NCBI GenBank assembly: GCA_964648005.1
Contig: CAZYKR010000093.1
Span: forward strand, 1 to 14,335
Origin: JAGQTE01 sp964648005
Lineage (GTDB): Bacteria > Actinomycetota > Acidimicrobiia > Acidimicrobiales > Acidimicrobilacustridaceae
Length of the DNA stretch: 14,335 nt
Direction: 5' to 3'
In this document: positions 1-6,175 of the stretch, piece after piece
Position numbering within the stretch: position 1 is the first letter of the stretch
How the letters are laid out: each line of letters opens with the position of its first letter
Position numbers and translations under genes: made by a program
Notes under the pieces: generated by a model
Seen by the model: the letters and a program-made list of their open reading frames with translations, nothing else
Told to the model about the DNA's origin: nothing
Database searches by the model: none

Positions 1-85
1 GGGGTGGGGGGGTGGCGGCTTGGGGCGGTTGGGGGGCCCGGGCTAGCAGGGGGGGGCGGCGGGCGTTACGTGGGGGGGGGGGGGG
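1..85. repeat. G-rich low-complexity stretch with a 14-base G run
   Basis: The plus strand is an array of G runs: GGGG, a 7-base run, two further 6-7-base runs, and a 14-base run at 72-85. On this strand it could fold into G-quadruplexes. On the minus strand it encodes the proline-rich tail of the coiled-coil protein. A long G homopolymer at a contig edge can also be a sequencing or assembly artefact, so the reading frame left of 85 is less certain than that to the right. Confidence 0.6.
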
Positions 86-331
86 CCAGAGCTGCTCGCG
101 GAGGTCGGCGAGCATGTCGATGACGGTGAGCCGCTGTTCGGTGAGGTCGGCGAGCTGGCGTTCGAGGTCGGCGAGCTGGTCGAGCAGGTCGAAGCGTGCG
201 CGGTGGAGGTCGGCTCGCTCGCGGGGGCGGAGGCCCGAGGCTCGACGGAGTGCGTTGAGCTGGGCGCGTCGACGGGCGGATGCCGGCGGGGTGGGGTCGG
301 GTGGCCGGAGGTGCGGAGCGATGGTGGGCAC
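1..331 (-). CDS. small coiled-coil protein with proline-rich tail, partial (C-terminus beyond left edge)
   Basis: The frame opens with GTG at 331-329 and stays open to the window edge (110 codons). An AGGAGG lies six bases before the GTG (338-343), which fixes the start. After a short proline-containing N-terminus (VPTIAPHLRPPDPTPP) comes an Arg/Leu/Asp/Glu-rich helical stretch at about residues 22-80. It includes LLDQLADLERQLADLTEQ, with heptad-like leucine spacing typical of a coiled coil. A run of prolines follows (from about residue 83), encoded partly by a 14-base G run on the plus strand, and then an Ala/Pro-rich tail. Codons in the coiled-coil part are mostly G/C at the third position, unlike the two other minus-strand frames, which give only low-complexity peptides. 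No signal peptide or membrane segment is seen. I do not recognise the family; a cytoplasmic structural or regulatory role is only a guess. The homopolymer could hide a frameshift near the edge. Confidence 0.6.
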   Translation of the reverse strand, partial: MPTIAPHLRPPDPTPPASARRRAQLNALRRASGLRPRERADLHRARFDLLDQLADLERQLADLTEQRLTVIDMLADLREQLWPPPPPRNARRPPLLARAPQPPQAATPPP

Positions 332-416
332 GGGTCGCCTCCTCGTCGTTGCGGAGTGGAGGCCCGGCCCTGCCGTCGGGTCGGAAGCGAAGCGAGCGAT
401 GCACTGCGGCAGGCCG

Positions 417-445
417 ACCCTGCCACGAGCCCCGCGCCCACTCAA
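417..445 (-). promoter_or_regulatory. candidate promoter of the coiled-coil gene
   Basis: On the minus strand TTGAGT (445-440) is followed after 17 bases by CAGGGT (422-417), a fair match to a sigma-70/SigA-type -35/-10 pair. It lies 10 bases downstream of the 42-bp palindrome and would give a leader of about 80 bases before the GTG at 331. The match is imperfect and GC-rich genomes produce such pairs by chance. Confidence 0.35.
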
Positions 446-454
446 AGGGTTTTC

Positions 455-496
455 GACCGTACGCGCCGAATCGGATCCGATTCGGCGCGTACGGTC
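455..496. terminator. perfect 42-bp palindrome between Rieske gene and coiled-coil gene (terminator or operator)
   Basis: Two 21-base arms are exact reverse complements with no loop: the left arm starts GACCGTACGCGCCG and the centre is CGGATCCG. It sits 51 bases after the Rieske stop and just upstream of the candidate promoter of the next gene. As RNA it would make a very stable hairpin. No T run follows on either strand, so it would have to be a U-less actinobacterial-type terminator. Alternatively it is a dyad binding site for a regulator of the downstream gene. The palindrome itself is certain; its role is inferred. Confidence 0.6.
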
Positions 497-547
497 ACGT
501 CAGGTGTATGGCGGGCGGGGGTGGGGGAGTGAGGTTGTGGCTCAGCG

Positions 548-1762
548 TCAGGGGCGGCGCTCGTCGACCGTGCTCGGCGCCGGTCCCGTGAGGTCCAGCG
601 CCAGCACCGAAGCGAACGCCCGCACCAGGTGCTGCACCCCGATCTCGTTTCGACCGATCACCATCGCCTCGTGCTGGCCGTGGCGGATCCCGTCCCCGCA
701 CTGCGGCAGCATGGCGAAGTCCTCGTCCCGCACCGCTGCGTGCACCAACTCGAACAGCTCGTCGTAGCCCGCCCGATCCTCGTCCGATGCCGCCGGCACC
801 CGAGCCATCCACCCGTGCCGCAACACGCACCGCGTCGGCGTTCCCGCCGGCAGGATGTCGATCAGCTCCGCCCCGACCGGGGTGCACGCCAGCACGAGAT
901 TCGGGAACAGCCAGTAGATCATCGCCACGTGATCGACCGGCTCGCCCAACCCGACCATCGACTCGTCCGCATCGGCCAACCACGCGTACGGGAAGCAGAT
1001 CCGGTGGTGCAGCCCGAAGGCATCGTGCACGGCCGTGTCGGCCATGGTCGAGGTCCCGATCACGCTCGACCCGTGCACGAACGGGAAGTGGTAGTTCTCG
1101 GCGAACGCCTCCAACGCCGCCTTCCACGACACCTCCGACGTCAGTTCCCGGTACGTGTGGTGCTGATACGAACCCAGGTCCCACGCCGCCAACTCCGCAT
1201 CGAGCGGACCCAGATGGCCATCGAGGTCCATCGTCGCGCCTGCCGTCACCACGACGAACACCAACCCGTGGCGCTCCTCGCACGGCAACGCCACCAGCCC
1301 CGCCGTCGACCGGTCCAGCGTGTCGAACCCCCGAGCTCCCGGCATCCCGACGAGTTGCCCCTCGGCGTCGTAGCTCCACGCGTGGTACGGACAGGTGAAG
1401 CGCCGAGCGTTGCCGCAGCCGTCGGCGGGCCGCGCCCCTCGGTGCCGGCAGTAGTTCAAGAACGCCCTGACCACGCCATCGGCCCCGCGCGTCACGAGCA
1501 CCGATCGCCCGATCACCTCGCGTACGACGAAGTCGTGCGGCTCGCGAACCCGTGCCGAGGCGACGACCGCGATCGGTGTGCGCGCCAGCAGCGCCTCCTC
1601 GCTCGCCAGCACCGCCGGGTCGCCGTAGTACCACAGCGGCACCTCGAGCACGTCGAGCGCGAGGTCGGTGGAGCCGTTGCGCACGTGCTCCAGCGCACGC
1701 GCCACGATGCGCTGATCGAAGCGTCCCGGGGTGACGGTGCGCGGATTGTCGACTGAGGTCAT
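548..1762 (-). CDS. Rieske non-heme iron oxygenase, alpha (catalytic) subunit
   Basis: 404 residues, the usual size for the large subunit of a ring-hydroxylating or related Rieske oxygenase, which uses electrons from a ferredoxin or reductase to put O2-derived oxygen on an organic substrate. The N-terminal Rieske domain has the 2Fe-2S ligands C105-R-H107 and C124-P-Y-H127. The C-terminal catalytic domain has ENYHFPFVH (222-230), giving the bridging acidic residue E222 and iron ligands H225 and H230. An acidic RDEDF motif (345-349) probably supplies the carboxylate ligand. The ATG overlaps the stop of the upstream kinase gene as ATGA, and GAGGAG lies six bases before it, so the two are translationally coupled. 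Last gene of the tetR-led unit. No ferredoxin, reductase or beta subunit is present in the window, so redox partners must be encoded elsewhere. The substrate is not readable from sequence; a demethylase-type or aromatic hydroxylase activity are both possible. Confidence 0.92.
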   Translation of the reverse strand: MTSVDNPRTVTPGRFDQRIVARALEHVRNGSTDLALDVLEVPLWYYGDPAVLASEEALLARTPIAVVASARVREPHDFVVREVIGRSVLVTRGADGVVRAFLNYCRHRGARPADGCGNARRFTCPYHAWSYDAEGQLVGMPGARGFDTLDRSTAGLVALPCEERHGLVFVVVTAGATMDLDGHLGPLDAELAAWDLGSYQHHTYRELTSEVSWKAALEAFAENYHFPFVHGSSVIGTSTMADTAVHDAFGLHHRICFPYAWLADADESMVGLGEPVDHVAMIYWLFPNLVLACTPVGAELIDILPAGTPTRCVLRHGWMARVPAASDEDRAGYDELFELVHAAVRDEDFAMLPQCGDGIRHGQHEAMVIGRNEIGVQHLVRAFASVLALDLTGPAPSTVDERRP

Positions 1763-2751
1763 GGCGTGCTCCTCGAAGCGATGGCGATGCGTGCCTCGGC
1801 GGCGGCCAGCGTCGGATCCCGGTCGATCGAGAACCGGGTGGGCGCACCCGCACGAGCGAACAGCACGGCGATGCGCGTCGAGATGGCGCTCGCCCGCACC
1901 AGGGCGAACACCTCGAACCAGGCCAGGTCGACGAGGGGACGGCCGAGACCTGCCGCCAGACGCACTGCCGCCGCATCCGGGTCACCGAATCCGGGCACCG
2001 ACATGCCGGTCAGTTCGACCTGCACCTGCTCGAGCGACGTGAACCAGGCCAGGTCGAGCTCGGCCGGTCCGGCGCTGGTCATGTCCCAGTCGAGCACTGC
2101 ACGTGGCACGAGCCGGTCGGGATCGAACACCACGTTGCCCAGCCGCACATCGCCCCACAGCAGCCCACCCGGCGGCTCTTCGACGGGCCGATGCTCGGCA
2201 CACCATCGCATCGCCTCCACCAGACGTGCCGGAGCATCGCCGTCACAGGCCCAGTCGAGGTACCGCTGCCACCAGGCGACCTCGGCGCCGAGCCCTGATC
2301 GCAGGCCGAGCCCGGCGGTGTCGACCCCGCCGATGGCCGCCAGCGTGTCGAGCAACGATGTCCATATCTGCCGCCGCTCCTCGTCGCCGCCGAGCCCGGC
2401 GATCCAGGGATCTCCGGCCGTGAACTCGCCCGGAATGGGCCCATCGACGAACGGCATCACCAAGAACTCGCTGCCGACGAACGCCGGATCGCGCTCGTGG
2501 CGCACCGGTGCGGCGATCGGCACGCCGGCGGCGGCTGCAGCCGACTGCACCGATGCCTGGAGCGCCAGGTCGTAGGTCGGGAAGATCCCCTCGCCCAGCG
2601 GCGGAAGCCGAACCACCAGCTCGCCGTCGACCACCAGCGTCTCGCACGACCACCCCGGGTCGGGACGGCGCAGCTCGCCGATCGGTCGTCGCAGCCAGCG
2701 TTCCAACCCGGCACGCAACGCGTCGAGGTCGCGCTGCACGCTCAGCGCCAT
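1759..2751 (-). CDS. APH-fold phosphotransferase (aminoglycoside phosphotransferase / ACAD10-11-like kinase family)
   Basis: 330 residues from the ATG at 2751, which has GAAGG seven bases upstream. Longer in-frame starts would run into the coding end of the preceding gene and have no better ribosome site. The fold is shown by the catalytic loop LLWGDVRLGN (197-206: catalytic D201, metal-binding N206) and the DWD motif (D221, D223) followed by ELDLAWF (231-237). The usual His of the HGD loop is Trp here. The nucleotide lysine appears as Arg in VVRLPP (46-51), which is common in the ACAD10/11-like branch. Such kinases phosphorylate small hydroxylated molecules. The gene sits between an unassigned protein and a Rieske oxygenase and overlaps the latter by 4 bases, so it probably acts on the same compound, perhaps a catabolic hydroxy-acid or lipid. 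There is no reason to call it an antibiotic-resistance gene. Confidence 0.85.
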   Translation of the reverse strand: MALSVQRDLDALRAGLERWLRRPIGELRRPDPGWSCETLVVDGELVVRLPPLGEGIFPTYDLALQASVQSAAAAAGVPIAAPVRHERDPAFVGSEFLVMPFVDGPIPGEFTAGDPWIAGLGGDEERRQIWTSLLDTLAAIGGVDTAGLGLRSGLGAEVAWWQRYLDWACDGDAPARLVEAMRWCAEHRPVEEPPGGLLWGDVRLGNVVFDPDRLVPRAVLDWDMTSAGPAELDLAWFTSLEQVQVELTGMSVPGFGDPDAAAVRLAAGLGRPLVDLAWFEVFALVRASAISTRIAVLFARAGAPTRFSIDRDPTLAAAEARIAIASRSTP

Positions 2752-2782
2752 CGCAGGGCCTTCGTCCACGGCGGTCTCGCCA

Positions 2783-3946
2783 TCACAGGAAGCTCGCCTC
2801 CTCGGAGAGCCCGAGCTCGGGGTGCGGGCCGAGGAACAGGCTCTGCAGGTTCCCGTAGCCCACGCCACCACCGACCGGGTCCTCGACGCGCACCAGGTTG
2901 TCGCGCATCTGGTGCAGGCGCCGCGCCGCGGCCGGGTCCGTGCAGTCGGTGACGTGCTCGCCGTCGACGTGCAGGTCGCCGCGCCACTCGCCGTGCCAGT
3001 GGTCGTCGAAGCCGAAGTAGAGCCCGGTGCCGAGGTGGAACCCCGTGTCGCCGACGGCCTCGACCGTCAACGGCCGCGCCGAGCCGTCGGTCATCGTCGC
3101 CTGCAGCACGGCCCGCTCGAGGCGCCGATTCTCGTCGCGCACGACGGCGTCGGTCATGGCCAGCGCAGCCCAGGGCTCGCGCCGCCCGTCCGGGTGCTCG
3201 ATGCCGCCCTGGAGCTCGGTCCGGTGCCAGTCGCCCAGACCGTGGCGCTGGTAGTAGGTGTGGATCCCATAGCGCGAGCCGTCCGGCCGGGTGCACAGCA
3301 TGGGCGACCAGAGGATCGTGCTCGCCACGTTCGGCGGGCGTGGGGCTGCTTCGACGTCATCGACCGGCGCCCCCACCATGTACCGAACGCCCCACGAGTG
3401 GTCTCGGGTCGACACGACGGTGTCGTTCGTCAGCTCGAAGCGCTCGCCGTCCACCTCGGCCCACCCGCTCCCGACGCCGATCTGGTGGTAGCGGACGATG
3501 TCGGCGTCGAGGCGCATCCCGTCCCGGCTGCGGTGGTGCTCGGGGTGCTCGAGGACGCACGGCACGGCCGCGTCGAACGTCCAGGAGAAGCTGATGGGCA
3601 ACACGTCGTTGGCGTCGAGGCTGAAGCGCACGGTCTGCAGCGGCTCGACGACCTCGTAGCGGATGGGTCCCGTGGCCAGCAGCCCGACATCGGGGAACAG
3701 GCGGCGGCTCGAGCGCACCGTCCACTGCTGGGTCCCGATCGACACCCCGGCGTAGGCATCGAGGACGTTGCGGTTCGGGTACTTGCCCATCCCGAAGGCC
3801 AGCTGGATCGACCCGTCGGTGGCGGCCGCCATGGCGCACACCTTCTCGGTCCAGGACCGGTCCGACTGCGCCACGGTGGCGAACGTGTCGGTGATCTGGT
3901 GGTTGAACGTCTCGTCGGCGGGGACGAGCGGCCCCAGGGTGGACAT
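2783..3946 (-). CDS. uncharacterised 387-residue protein, possibly DUF7064/7065 or lipocalin-like, in tetR-APH-Rieske unit
   Basis: The chosen ATG at 3946 overlaps the tetR stop (TGATG) and has GAAAGG upstream; the longer open frame to 4369 only lies antiphase inside tetR. The protein has no signal peptide or membrane helix. It is rich in Trp, His and beta-prone stretches and has a conserved-looking RDHSWGVR (181-188), a GWAEVDGERFEL strand before it, and a C-terminal GYGNLQSLFLGPHPELG. The layout of two beta-rich halves with a central DHSWG-type motif recalls actinobacterial DUF7064/DUF7065 or AttH/CrtC lipocalin-like proteins, which often sit beside APH kinases and oxygenases. That family placement is from memory and tentative. 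It is 31 bases from the kinase gene and clearly part of the same transcript, so a role in binding or modifying the same hydrophobic substrate is a reasonable inference. Confidence 0.8.
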   Translation of the reverse strand: MSTLGPLVPADETFNHQITDTFATVAQSDRSWTEKVCAMAAATDGSIQLAFGMGKYPNRNVLDAYAGVSIGTQQWTVRSSRRLFPDVGLLATGPIRYEVVEPLQTVRFSLDANDVLPISFSWTFDAAVPCVLEHPEHHRSRDGMRLDADIVRYHQIGVGSGWAEVDGERFELTNDTVVSTRDHSWGVRYMVGAPVDDVEAAPRPPNVASTILWSPMLCTRPDGSRYGIHTYYQRHGLGDWHRTELQGGIEHPDGRREPWAALAMTDAVVRDENRRLERAVLQATMTDGSARPLTVEAVGDTGFHLGTGLYFGFDDHWHGEWRGDLHVDGEHVTDCTDPAAARRLHQMRDNLVRVEDPVGGGVGYGNLQSLFLGPHPELGLSEEASFL

Positions 3947-4509
3947 CACGACGCCTTTCGTCGATGGGTGGTACGCAGCGCCTCGGGTGGATCGACCTCC
4001 AGCCGCGCCGCGTTGCGCAGTTCGGCGAGGAAGAGTGCCGGGTCGTCTTCGGGGACCAAGGCGTGGCTGAGCGCCACCCGCGCCACCGTGGCGGCCACGA
4101 CCGAGCCGTCGGCGCCAACGAACAGCGGGGCCAGCCGCTCGCGGATCGTCGGCAGCAGGCGAGCCAGCTCGTGGATGACATGCGCCGGCTCCACCTCGAC
4201 GATGCGGCGCAACGACGACCGGCTCTGGTACTCGACGACGAACGCCAGCACGGCGTCGACACGCGCCGCGCCGTCGAGGCCGGCGGTCGCCGCGGAGAGG
4301 CCGTCGTCGAAGCGCTCGAGCTCGTGCCGGCTGAAGGCGTCGAGCAGCGCCTCCTTGCTCGGGAACCACCGGTACAGCGTCGGCCTCGACACCTCGGCGA
4401 TGGCCGCCACCTCCGACATCGACACCTTCCTCGGCCCTGAGCGCGCCAGCGCTTCGAGCGTGGCGTCGAGGATGCGCTCCCGTGTGCCGGCGTCGTTCCC
4501 CGCCTCCAT
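3946..4509 (-). CDS. TetR-family transcriptional regulator, first gene of the Rieske unit
   Basis: 187 residues from the ATG at 4509. The N-terminal DNA-binding domain is typical: a first helix RERILDATLEALARSG (10-25), then the helix-turn-helix MSEVAAIAEVSRPTLYRWFPSKEALL (31-56). The C-terminal ligand and dimer domain is variable, so the inducer is unknown. A farther ATG at 4521 is in frame, but it lies inside a 24-bp palindrome that looks like the protein's own operator, so the inner start is preferred. No ribosome site precedes it and it may be read from a leaderless message. Its stop overlaps the next gene by 1 base (TGATG), so it is co-transcribed with the unassigned protein, kinase and Rieske oxygenase and most likely represses that unit until the substrate or a product binds. 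It might also affect the divergent dab promoter about 80-100 bases away. Confidence 0.9.
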   Translation of the reverse strand: MEAGNDAGTRERILDATLEALARSGPRKVSMSEVAAIAEVSRPTLYRWFPSKEALLDAFSRHELERFDDGLSAATAGLDGAARVDAVLAFVVEYQSRSSLRRIVEVEPAHVIHELARLLPTIRERLAPLFVGADGSVVAATVARVALSHALVPEDDPALFLAELRNAARLEVDPPEALRTTHRRKAS

Positions 4510-4513
4510 CGCG

Positions 4514-4537
4514 TTACACATTCGCCCGAATCTGTAA
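4514..4537. promoter_or_regulatory. 24-bp TetR-type operator palindrome
   Basis: Two 11-base arms, TTACACATTCG and CGAATCTGTAA, are inverted around CC with one mismatch (10 of 11 pairs). It lies directly before the preferred tetR start and covers the alternative upstream ATG. Length and symmetry fit a TetR dimer site, and autoregulation is the expected use. The dyad is seen directly; which protein binds is inferred. Confidence 0.65.
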
Positions 4538-4546
4538 TGGCGTCAA
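4518..4546 (-). promoter_or_regulatory. possible tetR-unit promoter overlapping the operator
   Basis: TTGACG on the minus strand (4546-4541) is a good -35. At 17 bases spacing the -10 would be GAATGT (4523-4518), which is poor. The palindrome would then cover the -10 and part of the spacer, and transcription would start a few bases before the ATG at 4509, giving an almost leaderless message. Only the -35 is convincing. Confidence 0.35.
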
Positions 4547-4617
4547 CCGCCCGGGAGCCGCTCGTCGTCGGTCGACAGACAGGAGCAGAGCAAAACATGA
4601 AAATGAACAACTGAGTA

Positions 4618-4645
4618 TTGACACATGAAGAAGACTTCATAGAAT
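4618..4645 (+). promoter_or_regulatory. strong SigA-type promoter of the dab unit, leaderless
   Basis: Perfect -35 TTGACA (4618-4623), 16-base spacer and -10 TAGAAT (4640-4645, five of six consensus bases) in an AT-rich pocket of otherwise very GC-rich DNA. The expected start point, six or seven bases after the -10, falls on the GTG of dabB at 4652. A leaderless mRNA is therefore predicted. Confidence 0.75.
4625..4640. repeat. inverted repeat in the spacer of the dab promoter
   Basis: ATGAAG and CTTCAT are exact reverse complements separated by AAGA. The dyad fills the gap between the -35 and -10 and shares its last base with the -10. A protein bound here would block or remodel the promoter, so it may be the control site of the dab unit. 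It is short, so chance is possible. Confidence 0.4.
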
Positions 4646-4651
4646 GCAGCC

Positions 4652-6175
4652 GTGCTCGAACTTCTGCTGTTCCTCGCTGTCATTGTCCCGCTGGTCGCCG
4701 GACTGGTGGAGCTCGCCCGTCCGGGGATCGATGCCGACCGCAACCGACGGCCCGGTCTGGCGGCGGCGGTCGGGGCCGGCGTGGCGCTGGCGAGCGTCGC
4801 CGTCGTGGGCATCGCCGGCGCCGTCACCGGTGCGCCCATCGCGCTCGGCGCGGACGCACCGTGGCTGCGGGCCGACCCGGTGGTCGTGCTGGTCGGCGGC
4901 GTCGCCTCGCTGATCGGGCTCACCGTCGTCGTCTACGCCCGGCGGGCCCTCGACCCCGGCGAGGACGCGCTGCGCACGGCGGTGCTCGGGCCGGTCGTGC
5001 TCACCGGGACGATCACCGTCGCCGCCGCCGGGCGACTGAGCATCCTCGTGCTCGGCTGGGTGGCGGCATCGACGGCGGTGGTGCTGTTGCAGTGGCACCA
5101 TCGTGACCCCGCCCGCCGTGCCGCCGCGCGCCGGGCGGCCACGGCGCTCGCCATCGGTGACGGCGCCCTGGTCGCCGCCACGGCCGTGGTGTTCCTGGCA
5201 GCGGGCGACCCCGCGCTCGACGGCCTCGCCGGGGTGGTCCCGGCGCTGGGTGCCGGGCAGCTCGCAGCAGTCGCGACGCTCCTCGTCGTCGCCGCGCTGG
5301 CTCGGGGCGCCCAGCTGCCTCTCCCCGGTTGGCTTCCGGGAACCCTGGCCGCTCCCACCTCCACCTCGGCGCTGCTGCACGCCGGCGTCGTCAACGCCGG
5401 GGCGGTGCTGCTCATCCGCACCTTCGATCTGGTGGCGGCGGCCCCGCTCGCGGTCTGGGCGCTGGCGCTCGCCTGCATCGCCACCATCCTCGTGGCTGCG
5501 GGCGCCGGACTGGCCCGGCCCGACGCCAAGGGAAGCCTGGCCCTGTCCACCTCGGCGCAGATGGGGTTCATGCTCGTGTCGGTGGCGGTCGGCGCCCCCG
5601 GTGCTGCACTCACCCACCTGGCCGGGCACGCTTGCTACAAGTCGGCCCGCTCCCTGGGCGTCGGCGCCACGGTCGCCGCATCGGCTCGCCGGCGGCGCTT
5701 CCGGATGGTGGTGGTGCCGGCGTCGGTCGCCCACAGGGTGGCGCTCGGTGCCGTGGCCCTCGCCGCCGGGGCGGTGCCGGCGGCGCTGGCCGCCCTCGCG
5801 CTGCCGACCGCCGACGCCTGGATGGTCGGTGCTGCGATCGGCGCCACCACCGCCATCGCCACGGCCTCGTGGCTGGTGCGCCCGCAGGCCAGCATCGGGC
5901 TGGCGGTCGGCGGCGTCGCCGGGATCCTGGCGGGCGCCGTCGCCGCCCTGGCCACGGCGGTGGCGTTGGAGTCGGTACTGGTCGACGAGCTGCCGACCGC
6001 CGCCACCGCCGTCGCCGCCCCGGTCGCCCTGGCACTGCTCGGCATCGGAGGTCTCGCCGGGCATGCGGCCCTGCGCAACCGCACGCTCGCGCCGCGCCTG
6101 TGGAGCCACCTCGGCGCCGTCGGGCGCCTTCCGACCTCGCTGTCCACCCCCCACGCCCTCAGGAGCCAGCCATGA
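4652..6175 (+). CDS. dabB: DabB: proton-conducting NuoL/MrpA-like subunit of the DAB inorganic-carbon accumulation complex
   Basis: 507 residues, a multi-pass membrane protein of the proton-conducting membrane transporter family (NuoL, NdhF, MrpA). In DAB complexes this subunit is thought to pass cations down their gradient and so drive DabA to hydrate CO2 one way. The core antiporter signature is present: RGAQLPLPGWLPGTLAAPT and SALLHAGVVNAG (218-250, with H243), DAKGSLALSTSAQMG (291-305, K293) and HACYKSARSLGVG (326-338, K330). The acidic residue usual in TM5 of NuoL is not seen; the matching stretch reads LGWVAAS (134-140). At about 500 residues it is shorter than NuoL. GTG at 4652 is the first possible start, because an in-frame TAG lies at 4640. 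No ribosome site precedes it, in keeping with the leaderless promoter. Its stop overlaps dabA (ATGA). Pairing with dabA rules out a respiratory complex I role. Confidence 0.92.
   Translation: MLELLLFLAVIVPLVAGLVELARPGIDADRNRRPGLAAAVGAGVALASVAVVGIAGAVTGAPIALGADAPWLRADPVVVLVGGVASLIGLTVVVYARRALDPGEDALRTAVLGPVVLTGTITVAAAGRLSILVLGWVAASTAVVLLQWHHRDPARRAAARRAATALAIGDGALVAATAVVFLAAGDPALDGLAGVVPALGAGQLAAVATLLVVAALARGAQLPLPGWLPGTLAAPTSTSALLHAGVVNAGAVLLIRTFDLVAAAPLAVWALALACIATILVAAGAGLARPDAKGSLALSTSAQMGFMLVSVAVGAPGAALTHLAGHACYKSARSLGVGATVAASARRRRFRMVVVPASVAHRVALGAVALAAGAVPAALAALALPTADAWMVGAAIGATTAIATASWLVRPQASIGLAVGGVAGILAGAVAALATAVALESVLVDELPTAATAVAAPVALALLGIGGLAGHAALRNRTLAPRLWSHLGAVGRLPTSLSTPHALRSQP

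Noticed and set aside
495..1985. Long open frames antisense or antiphase to the Rieske and kinase genes, on both strands
   Set aside because: They are by-products of high GC. Their translations are Arg/Pro/Ala-rich with no family motif, while the chosen frames contain intact Rieske and APH signatures.
1759..2751. Aminoglycoside resistance gene
   Set aside because: The APH fold is shared with many metabolic kinases; the catalytic-loop variant and oxygenase neighbour favour a catabolic role.
4597..4614. Mini-ORF MKMNN with AGGAG upstream, as a leader peptide
   Set aside because: It lies upstream of the dab -35, so it would not be on the predicted dab transcript, and five codons are easily found by chance in an AT-rich patch.
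4644..4913. ATG-initiated frame eight bases before the dabB GTG
   Set aside because: Its product is Arg/Ser/Trp-rich without motifs and it runs antiphase inside dabB, whose membrane signatures are clear.
5329..6171. N-terminal extension of dabA of about 280 residues
   Set aside because: It overlaps dabB in another frame, is low-complexity Arg/Gly-rich, and the ATG at 6172 has a ribosome site and the ATGA overlap.
4652..6175. Complex I subunit NuoL or an Mrp antiporter
   Set aside because: No other nuo or mrp gene is present, the protein is shorter than NuoL, and it overlaps dabA, the standard DAB partner.
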